From positions 39,550,641 to 39,614,640 of the forward strand of contig OZ024857.1 in assembly GCA_964017155.1 (NCBI GenBank): a DNA stretch of 64,000 bases. Direction: 5' to 3'. The position numbers and the translations under genes are program-made. Origin of the DNA: Oasisia sp. SBJ-2009. Lineage: Eukaryota; Annelida; Polychaeta; Sabellida; Siboglinidae. Under the pieces are notes generated by a model. The model ran no database searches, was not told where the DNA came from, and was given only the letters and a program-made list of their open reading frames with translations. This document shows, one piece after another, positions 23,301 to 33,200 of this stretch (the first letter of the stretch is position 1; every line of letters begins with the position of its first letter).

Positions 23301-25885
23301 CACGTTCACTAACACTGTATGTGACACGTTCACTAACACTGTATGTGACACGTTCACTAACACTGTATGTGACACGTTCACTAACACTGTATGTGACATG
23401 TGCACTAACACTGTATGTGACATGTGCACTAACACTCTATGTGACATGTGCACTAACACTGTATGAGACACGTTCACTAACACTGTATGTGACATGTGCA
23501 CTAACACTGTGTGTGACATATGCACTAACACTGTATGTGACATATGCACTAACACTGTATGTGACATGTGCACTAACACTCTATGTGACATGTGCATTAA
23601 AACTGTATGAGACACGTTCACTAACACTGTATGTGACACGTTCACTAACATTGTATGTGACATGTGCACTAACACTGTATCTGATATGTGCACTAACACT
23701 GTATGTGACATGTGCACTAACACTGTATCTGATATGTGCACTAACACTGTACGTGACATACACTGCATATACACTAACACTATATGTGACATTGTACGTG
23801 TATGCAAGTTATAGCTAAAAAAAATAATGACAAGTGTGTAATTCAAGTCTGGAAATAGATGCAATTTGTGTTTGAAACTGAAACAAATGTGAAATCAATA
23901 CTTTTAAGTTGATTAATTTCTGAAACATATATGATGTATACCAGTGTATACACGTTGGTGTGCATATTATGATTTCAAATAATCTGTCTTATAAATATAC
24001 TAAATATGTTAATAACAACTGACCAACTGGTGGACCAGCGGTCAGTAGTCCAAGCAAGTGTATAGGAAAAGTAAACCCTGGAGCGAACACTTTACCTGAA
24101 TTTAATTATATTTACAGTGAATATTAACATTTGAACCATCGTAGTTGCTTTGTTTCCCTGCCCCCCTGCCCCCCTGCCCCCCTGCCCCCCTGCCCCCCTG
24201 CCCCTCTGCCCCCCTGCCCCCTGCCCCTCTTGTAACACCTGTTGTGATGTCAAACATATTGTAATTGTTCTTTTGTCTTATATGCTTTTAAAAAGGACAA
24301 TTCTACCTGAAACCCTGAGTGGTTATTCATTAACCAGGTGGCATCACTGTAGGCAAATGGCTAGTTGCTCCTGTGCATAACTGGGTATAATAGTATAACT
24401 TAACGAAAATGACATAGTTTCTTTCTATTGTGCCCAAAGCCACAACAGGTACGGCTGTGCTAACCCAACACTCCAATTTATGGTTCCAGGACCAAGAATG
24501 ACAGCGCATCAATAGAAGCTCAAGAAGAAACAGAGACAAAAGAAGGAGAAAGTATGTACGCTGAAGTATACGACAGAAAGCAGTCTGATGATCCTCACAT
24601 CTACTACAACGAGGAAGCAGCTGCAGCACTGGATGAGGAGGAACAGAAGACGGGGAAACAAAACAACAAAGCAGCGAACAACAATAAACAACCTTCAGCA
24701 AAACAAAAGAAATCTAGCGACAAGAAATCGAAGCCTATAAAGGGAGAATCGGAAAACGGTGACGCAAACCCATATTACAACCTCGTAGGCATACCAGCAT
24801 CCAGTAACAAACAGGAAACTTCTGGCAAAGAGAAACAGGCAAAGAAAGACAGCAAAACAAAACCTGAACAAAAGACGAAGAAAGAGAGTGACAAACAAAA
24901 GCCAGACAAAAGTGCAAATAATTCCAAGAAGACACCACCAAAAGAAACAAAAGATGACGATGATGGAGACGAGAGTTACACTGATGACACCCCTCACACT
25001 CCTCACACTGCTGACTTAGAGGATCTCTACAGCAAGCCAATGAAGGTGACCAAAAAAAAGTCTGCATCCTCCTCACAGAAGCCCGACAATAAAAGAGACA
25101 GTTCCAAAAAGACAACAAAAACCCCAACTGTAAACACCCCATCCCCACCGCAGCCAGCTAAGGCAGCAAAAGAACAACCGGCAAGTGGTAAAAAGAAAGA
25201 GGAAAAACCGAAACCTGCCTCCAAAGAAAAAACAGATGATGCAAATGTACCAAAAGGCAAAAAAAAGAAGTTTCCACTCAAAAAACAAGCATCAAAGGAG
25301 AGTGCTGGAACCAGTACCGAGAAACAACCCAAAACCACGGACAAAGTCAACAAGAAAACTGACAGCCAGACTAACGGATCAACAAAAGAGCAAGCCAAAC
25401 CATCTGGCAAACCGGAGAAACCAGAAAGAAAACAGACTGTGAGTGTGGCACCAACTAAGACCACAGTTCCACCCATCAAGCCCGCAGTTCGCCCTAAGCC
25501 TGCCTCAGTTCGACCCTCAGTCACAAGCTCCCCAACTCCACATGAATCTGAGTATGCATATGTGTCATTGCCAAAGGAGAGAAAACCTTCACTGGCTGCG
25601 GTACCATCAGATGCCTCCGCCGGTGTCAACAAGGACACTAATGATACAAACAACACAAATGCAGACGATGATGATGATGATGATGATGTTGTGTATGTAA
25701 GACTGAACCACAGCGATGCACAAGACGAAGAATATCTTGTGGAGGAGCCAGAAAACGATGATGACGAAGAAGTCGCTTACACAGAAATAAGAACACCCAC
25801 CAGACCTCAAGAGACACAAGCTGCAGACACGAAAGCTGCAGATAATGCGACAGTCTTTGTCGACAATGATCTTTACAGCTCATAA
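20325..25885 (+). CDS. Receptor gene C: short Ser/Thr ectodomain, TM, large Lys-rich tyrosine-motif tail
   Basis: Spliced gene with four exons: 20325-20394, 21745-21891, 22274-22409, 24490-25885. They total 1749 nt, giving 582 aa and a TAA stop. Exon 1 is a strong signal peptide (M-D-L-A-V-F-F-L-L-L). Exon 2 is a 49-residue Ser/Thr/Asn/Asp stalk with several N-x-S/T sites. Exon 3 is a TM helix (about 90-111) ending R-R-R-K. Exon 4 is a 465-residue tail. Phases 1,1,2 match A and B. No lectin exon was found in the 1.35-kb first intron or elsewhere nearby, so as seen the ectodomain is only a stalk of about 65 residues. Intron 3 holds a 1.36-kb minisatellite directly after the TM donor. The tail shares motifs with gene A. 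It may act as an adaptor-like partner or be a receptor that lost its lectin exons. Confidence 0.83.
21230..21345. repeat. AT/ATGT-rich microsatellite
   Basis: Alternating TA and TATG runs in intron 1 of gene C; the adjoining 80-codon ORF is low-complexity. Confidence 0.85.
22274..22409 (+). CDS. Gene C exon 3: juxtamembrane linker and TM segment
   Basis: A 136-nt exon (phase 1 in, phase 2 out) with acceptor tgtgtgcag and donor ag|gtgtgt. It encodes a Gly/Ser linker, then S-M-V-M-I-I-S-A-A-A-G-G and about 18 Ile/Val/Leu residues, then R-R-R-K. If the donor were skipped the frame would run on into the minisatellite for about 350 codons. Confidence 0.83.
22427..23790. repeat. 24-bp minisatellite (~56 copies) in gene C intron 3
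   Basis: About 56 tandem copies of a 24-bp unit (core actaacactgtatgtgaca plus four variable bases). Variants at the last four positions form higher-order blocks; one run of about ten units is repeated nearly verbatim at about 22900-23110 and 23140-23350. Because 24 is a multiple of three and the unit lacks stops, frames of 415 to 541 codons appear on both strands. These are repeat artefacts. Confidence 0.95.
24158..24232. repeat. C-rich (ctgccccc)n repeat
   Basis: About nine copies of an 8-bp C-rich unit upstream of the gene C tail exon. The complementary strand is G-rich. Confidence 0.9.
24490..25885 (+). CDS. Gene C exon 4: 465-residue cytoplasmic tail
   Basis: Acceptor atggttccag, phase 2. 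Tyrosine motifs in order: S-M-Y-A-E-V-Y (Y141, ITIM match), H-I-Y-Y-N (Y156/157), N-P-Y-Y-N-L (Y213/214), L-E-D-L-Y-S-K-P (Y298), Y-A-Y-V-S-L (Y473/475), V-V-Y-V-R-L (Y520, ITIM match), V-A-Y-T-E-I (Y548, ITIM match), and N-D-L-Y-S-S at the C-terminus. Between them lies a long Lys/Pro/Ser/Thr-rich disordered region with lysine clusters and Pro-rich stretches that could bind SH3 domains. An Asp run (GAT/GAC microsatellite) precedes Y520. Gene A has the same order of Y-Y-N, L-Y-S-K-P, distal ITIM-like and terminal L-Y motifs. Confidence 0.88.
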
Positions 25886-27492
25886 TAAGATGAAGACACG
25901 CTCCAGTGACTTATCTTGCATTTTTTTGTTGAACGATACACATTACTAAAACACAGTATATTCACATTTAAATGCTTCAGAATGCCACAAACTGTTGTTA
26001 AGCACTGGTTATATGGTGGATATCGGCACTGCATGTGAGGTCTCTGATGATGACCTACAACCGATCAAACAAACAATATCAGCATGTCGGTTACTACTGG
26101 ATTCACTTATTTGTGTTTGTGATTTGGAAATTTATGTTACTGTTCTAAGACAGATCTTTCAGCATCCTCTTTATGCCTTCGTCAGCATTTGTCAGATTAA
26201 TTTCTCAGTTGTCATGTGACATTGCTTGTGTCCATCACATGATAGCACAAGAAAATTGTGGGAAGAATATATCCGGTGTGTCTGTTAAAAGTTGCATGCC
26301 TCTCGTGGAATTCAGCTGCTTCCAGCAACTGAAATCTGCAAGAGGCATCCAGTTTTCAATAGACACACTGACTACAATCTTTCCGCGACTTTCTCCTATG
26401 TTAAATCAGATGTTCGGTACAGTTGGGCAGAGCTGTTTGGGGAAAACCCCAGGCAATATGTGGTCTGACAATAACCCATCTTTGTTTACTCCATGTGTAA
26501 TGTTTCCCTGTCAGGATGTAGCAATAATAGACCACTGCAGAGGCTCCATTGAGTGTTGTGTTACTGCTATTCCCAAGAGGTGACATTCACAATCTTGGGA
26601 GCTGGTTCAGTTACAGAATGCAATTCTGTTCACTTAAAGTACTAATGAATGACACAGTGTTTGCTGTGTCATTGTTGTGGCGTGGTGTGATGTGGTGTGA
26701 TAACATCATTTCATGTTTTTCAAGAGAGAGGTGATATTATGTATATTACAAATGTACATATGTTACAAGGACACTACTAACTCCCATTTCATTCAGTCCC
26801 TTAACAATAACATTTGATATTGTTATGTTAATGAAATGCATACTAATATTCTGTAAGCATTCGGGATAGAAAGTTATTGGAACATCATCCAAAATGTGTT
26901 CATTGTAATTGGGGTTTCTTTAGCATCTGTATAATGTATATATTTTTAACACAGCAAAGCACTGCAAAATGGTGTAGCAAAGGTTAAGCTGTTTATGCGC
27001 ATATACTAATCATGATTAGGCTACAGCTCATTACACAGGAGGAGACTGGTATTATATTAGTTTCTTTTCTCAATTACTACAGACTCTGTTTAGACAATGC
27101 AATAACTCTGTATTCAACTTCTTCTATTAACAATGACTGACAATCAACAATGTTGTGTTAATGTGTGCAACATTTATGTACATATAGATATATACATATA
27201 TTAACTGTAATTAAATACTGTGATGAATAAATCTGCATATTTAAAATGGTTCTAGTGTTTTTCATGTATGTGACTGAAGTTTTGCACATGATTTTGCAGA
27301 GCTATTGGGATGTTTTGTAGATTTAGATTTTGTAGAAATTTGTCTGGGAGGTGCGCCTGATCGTAAGAGGATCGTAAGTTATTTTATGTTCTTGATGTTT
27401 GACATACTGAACATGTAACTATGCATCACAATTTAGTAACCTGGTTAGTGTTTGCATTTCATGCAAACAGAAAGAACCAATTAATCTTTCAG

Positions 27493-27595
<103 letters not shown>

Positions 27596-28314
27596 CCAAA
27601 GTTGTTTTATAGGCCAGGCCAGTGACCAGGTAAAAAAATTCAATGCAGACAGAATTTACACTGCATTTTGGAAGTGGGTGGAGTTGGTCAGTACAACTAT
27701 GTACTCAGAGTTAACCCAACAACAGTTCTGGGGAAAACACGGGGATTAGATTGAAGTGCAAGTACCAGGGGTAAGTCGAGGATAAATCATCACGTGCAAG
27801 ATTGTGGGAGAATTGAGATAGCCATTGGCCTCATCTCAAAATGTGGTTGACCATTGCAACTAAGCTAATCCATATGTATATATTACAACCAAATTAAATT
27901 TACTATCTCACTTTTGTGATTGTTAATATTAGCCATTTAAATAAAACACGCAAATAACGCTAGAGTCACTGCTTTGTCATGCTTATGCGTCTACTTTTAT
28001 GGACCTGCTGGTCCATAAAAATGATAAATACCACGGTATCTGTATTAAATTCATGAGTGGAATGATGAAGTTCCTTCTATCTGACTGACTTGAAAGTCCT
28101 TGGCTTTGATGTATTAGTTCAAGTTACCATAAATAGACACATGTGAAGCGTAATGACCTCACTGCTACCTTACACTGCGTCTGTTAACCCTAACCCTTAC
28201 AGTGTGTTTGTTAACCCTAACCCGCCCATTTACTCTGGTCACTGCACCTTCCTGATAACCAATGATAACCTAGTTTCCACAAGGCTTTCTTTGTGACAGG
28301 TTTCACCCTGGGTG

Positions 28315-28560
28315 GATGGCTTTGATGTGTGTCCAATTGAGGAATTTCCACAACTGATAACTAACAAGTACTTTGTGGAGACATGGCTTGGTGACGCTTC
28401 AAAGATCTCCATGGACATGTGGAATATCTGCACAGAAACTGACAAATGAACAAACAATCATGTTGAGGGATGGAATTCCAAGTCTGTGAAAGTGGTGGGG
28501 AAACACCATCCTAACATCTTCCAGTTCATGGTTGCTCAACATGATGCTGCCGTCACACCA
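28315..28560 (+). pseudogene. Relic of a MULE-type (FLYWCH-associated) transposase C-terminus
   Basis: The plus-strand translation reads Y-F-V-E-T-W-L-G, then W-N-I-C-T-E-T-D-K, a TGA stop, then T-N-N-H-V-E-G-W-N-S-K and H-P-N-I-F. The pair Y-F-x-x-T-W-x-G and T-N-N-x-x-E-x-W/H-x-S-x-L is the C-terminal signature I associate with MULE-like transposases and the FLYWCH-linked proteins derived from them in invertebrates. The in-frame TGA at 28447-28449 replaces a likely Arg codon, and no upstream catalytic region is visible. Decayed fragment. Confidence 0.65.
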
Positions 28561-30290
28561 CCACATAACAAGAATAATTGATGACTTCCATTACTTTTTG
28601 ATAAATGCAATTCTGCAATCTTTAATATTTTCCATTTCAAATATCTGACAGTTACATTTGTGTATAATTTTATGACTTTTAAAAAGTGTCCTTCATTACT
28701 ATATTTCATGTAGACATCTTACAGAAGTTACAGTAATCTAAAATAGTTAATGCTCCCTCTTGCTGTCCCCTCCTGAATTGTGTAATTAAATAAGTAGCTA
28801 TTTAACGGGACTAGTTTGCCTGCCAACCTTAACTAGTAGCTATAACGGGAACAAAATGTAGCTGTAACGGGAAGTAGCTATAACGAAACTAGACCGACAA
28901 AGTCTATGCAGCTGGTCCATATCTGGCCTATCTCCTAATTACACTAGCCAAGTATTTAGTTCAGTGCAGCATGCTTGGGGCATTGCAACTATACCCAGGG
29001 TAGCTCAGTGACATACTACAAGTCATGTTGTAACTGTTTAACATGTGAAATTCACTAGGATTCTGAACCACTTCATTCAGCCCTCCATCCTAGTGTATTT
29101 GCAACAATATGTTACACACAACAAAAGACACCTACTTATCTGACTGTAACTAACGTATCACATTATACTATTTATCAAAACAGTGATTGGCAATACATGT
29201 CATATACTGATTTAAGTCATCCCTAGATGGCAGCACTGATTTAATAGCTTTGGGTTTCAGGGACATACACACATGCATGCACACACATACGCATGCATGC
29301 ACACACATATTATATTGTTTTATGTCAATCACAACTGTTTACACAGCAAGACAAGAAATGGTTATAACATGAACTAACATGTGATTGTACTTAACTAATA
29401 CTACATCAACACAGGGTGACATATAATAAAGCAACGAAATGAACAACAAATTTGTTTCTTCTGAATAAAAAATTACTTCTGATTTTATTGACCCCTAAGT
29501 AAAATGTACATTACTGTATGTACATAGCTATATGACTAACTGTGCTATGGCTGATGCCGACAAAGACTTCAAAACTTGATTAAACGCTCAGTAGTGCGAA
29601 CAATGACAACTATAAACTTATTTCCACAGAAACAAAAAAAAATTGCTATTATAAACATCATAAATCACAAAGGAAGCAGTTTAATAATTGTTTGGTAACC
29701 TTAATACACATGTTTACTGCTACCTGATAGAAAGTGCCTCTTGGTCATGCATCACTGCACAGGCTTTCTAAATACAATGTTTATTTCCTTGACAAGTTGG
29801 TACCAATACAGTTGGAGTGGCTTGCTTCTCATGGACAAATATAGTTTGACCGGCTTGCTTCCCATGGACAAACATACACCGTATCTCTTTCTAAATACAT
29901 GACATTTGTCCTCTGTCACCCCACAATAACCTGGGTCGATCTTTCTGCCTGCCCATGGTGACACAGGCTACCTGTTGGCGAATGAAAGAACTCTGTCACT
30001 CAAAGCCACTCCTCCAGTGAATCATATCACACTTGATTGCACACTGCAGTAGTGACGGAATGAGACACTGGCAGAGCCGGGCCGGGACAACGTACAAAGT
30101 GGGTCAGTTGAACAGTTTGACAGAGTCAGTGAAGTACGTTAAAAGTTGTGTTCAGCGCCGGTACACGACTGCAGGTAACACCTGAACAGCAGAAGAGGAG
30201 ATCAGATGTAACCAGACCTGACCAGGACAGAGGACCATCGCTGTACTGTGGCCACCGTGTACCACATCACACCACATCACATCACACAGA

Positions 30291-33200
30291 ATGACTTGCA
30301 GAAGTTCAGTCCTGTTTCTCTTCCTTCTGACTCTCTACTGTACAGGTACGTACGTACACATCAACAGCACTTTTTAGTGTTGTCGTCATGTAACTCATGT
30401 TTATAAAAAAACTACATAATTTAATACATAAAAAATTTAACTGGTCATTTTATTCATTCAAAACAACATGCTTCTGTATGTACCCTATTGATTTCTGTTT
30501 TTGTGTACTTTGACACTGTCACTGTCAGCACCCGTGTCAGCAGCTGTCAGCACCTGTGTCAGCAGCATTGCTGTAAGAATGTTATGACTTATGACCGAGT
30601 GTCTGCGCAACTCTTATGACTAAGAACACATATACACACACACATGATTGTATAACACGCTGCAAGCTCAGGCAGAAGGTTCATATATGCAGTTATTCAC
30701 ACCAGAACGATAACTGAAACCTACACAAAACTAAGTGTGTAGTTAAATCTACAAAAACTATGATACAGTACGGTATCATGAATAAGCACACTGGTCAATC
30801 ATTCCAAACCGGACATAAAAAGTACGACTTAGAAAGAAGACTGACAGAAAGAGGAAGTTACTTTATGTGTAATGAATACCCACGACGGTTCCCACGTATG
30901 ACCTCACTCAGCCAGTGTGGTGTTGACTGTTAAACCTCCTACACAGGGTCAGATGTGACACCAAATACAGATTGCTATCACTCTCTTACTGCCAAACTTC
31001 CATTCTGTTTGCACCAGTGTGCTAGTGGGCTAGAAATGTTAATATGTTATGTAAAGAAACATACATTTGTGCCATATCACCACTCACATCAAATTACTTA
31101 TATCGTCATAAAATTAGGGTGTCCCAGTTTTTATACCCTACATCTAAGAACAAAAGAGCAGCTAAGCTTAGTCATCCATTTGTTAAAATGCTAGATTATT
31201 GTGGTACAACAGGTTATAAATAATAGGGAAAATGTGCATGTGTATCATAAAACTAAATAAATAAATAATATTTTTGTAAATACACTTGTTTAAAAACATT
31301 GAGAACACACAAGGGATGGCCAGTAGAATCTGCTCTGTTGCATCTCTTCTTGTAGGATACAATACGAACACACGTCTCTGAAATACAGTAAAGATGGCAT
31401 GAAAATAGACATGAGAAATAAACATGATTTTACACAACATATCCTAGAGTATGATGTGTTTAGATGTTAATTCTGTTTACAAGTGACTACTGTATATATG
31501 ACTACTTGCTTCTGCACATCCATCCAACAAATAAATCAACACAGTAGCTGGCAATAAATGCCTGGTATCACCATTAGAAAATTCCAGACTTGTTGAGAAC
31601 CTGAGGACTGACAGGCAACTCAATTTACCTGCCACAAAAAGTAAATAACTTGAATAACTACCTTGGTCAACGTCACTGGTGCTAGGGAGAGAATGACCAT
31701 AGACAGGGATCAGTGGCCCTCAGTGTCGGGTGGAGTTACACATACACTTGTATATAGCATCTCCACATGAGTGAAATAGACATAATTTGCTTTACGATAT
31801 AAATATAGTGTATAAAGCTGCTCTAATTGTGTACAAACCTAACTGACTGAATTTTGCACCACTTAATTACTTTTTTTTTACATCCTAACATCTATAAAAA
31901 AAAAATCCATAATGTATGTTTTCTGAGTTCAGACAGCAATTATTTTCTGAATTTTTTTACTACATATCTGAACACAATGTTTTTGAACTCTGTACATTTT
32001 CAAACAACCACACAACCACAAACTCTTATAGTTTCATTTAAATTTTAGACCTAAATCAAGACACTGCTGTGATGTGGAATATTTTTTTACTGTATTAGTC
32101 AAACAAGGAAGTGAAGCTAACAATGTTATAAATTATTGCGTATTTTCCCATTAGTCACAAACATGTTACATTTTTCTCACAACCACACATAAAGGTCAGT
32201 CCATTATTACTGTATATATTTGTACATCGATTTTACATATAACATTCTTTTCTCCTGTATGTTTTGGTCAGTAGGGAATTTGGTTTTCGTAGGTGTAAAA
32301 ACACACCATCGATTTGGTATTATGCTGGGATGAACTATACAAATCACAGCTTGTTGTTTACTTGCAGTTGTTACTGCACCGGAAGCAGCAGCACCAGCAC
32401 CAGCACCAGCACAAGCAACAACACAAACGAAACCAACAACAACAACAACTAAAGCAACTACAACTACAAAAGCAACTACTACACCCACAACCACTACTAA
32501 AAAATCTACAACTACAACCACAACCACAACCACAACGACACCCAAACCGACCTCACAAACAACAGATGAGTTGACAACCGATGCTTTGCCAACAGAGAGT
32601 GGCCTTGACACCATTGACTCCACTAACAGCCAGTCTCTCACTAGTAAGTTCTTTAGTTTTTACTTCAAACACACCTCAAATTATTTCATATTCATTCAAC
32701 TAGTAGGCCTGTCAGATAATTATGTATACATTTTATGAAGGACATTTAAAAAATGTCATGCTTAATGAGTTCGAAAATGGGTGGACAAAAGATATGTTTT
32801 TGCATTCTGATTCTTTTTCCTACATTTAGCCGGGTTGGTAAAGGAACCAGAATATTATCCTCACAGGCCGTGTTAGTTTGAAATGATGTGAGTTACTATT
32901 AGTCATGTATATTTTGTCATGTAAATGAGTCATTACAGGGGAAATGTGTCTCAAGAAGTATGTGCTCTGTATATTATTTTTGTTCCAGTTTGGTGGCACC
33001 CATAAAGGATGTTTATACATGTTGGCTGTAAAATTAGCTCAGACGTCAACAACAAAATAGATGTGCAGTTAGATTGCAAACAACAAGGCTTGTGGTCGCT
33101 ACAAAAATGCACCACCTAATGGAAGCACATCCCTTTTCATCAAACTAAACAACATATTTTCAACTCTACATAAGTCTGTTTCACTAAGCCTCCTGATGTA

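Noticed and set aside
22239..23864. Very long ORFs on both strands (415, 478 and 541 codons) with 8-residue repeats
   Set aside because: They are translations of a stop-free 24-bp minisatellite, open in several frames on both strands at once, within an intron whose donor and phase fit the other three genes.
24554..25885. Minus-strand ORFs of 209, 137 and 103 codons across the gene C tail
   Set aside because: Shadows of a strongly biased Lys/Ser/Thr-rich coding exon; no domain or splice support.
28186..28223. Interstitial telomere
   Set aside because: Only about five imperfect TAACCC units in two short runs; insufficient.
30346..32367. Hidden lectin exon in gene D intron 1, including the Cys-containing ORF at 30955
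   Set aside because: That ORF lacks the lectin cysteine spacing, the G-K-x-x-C core and a suitable donor.
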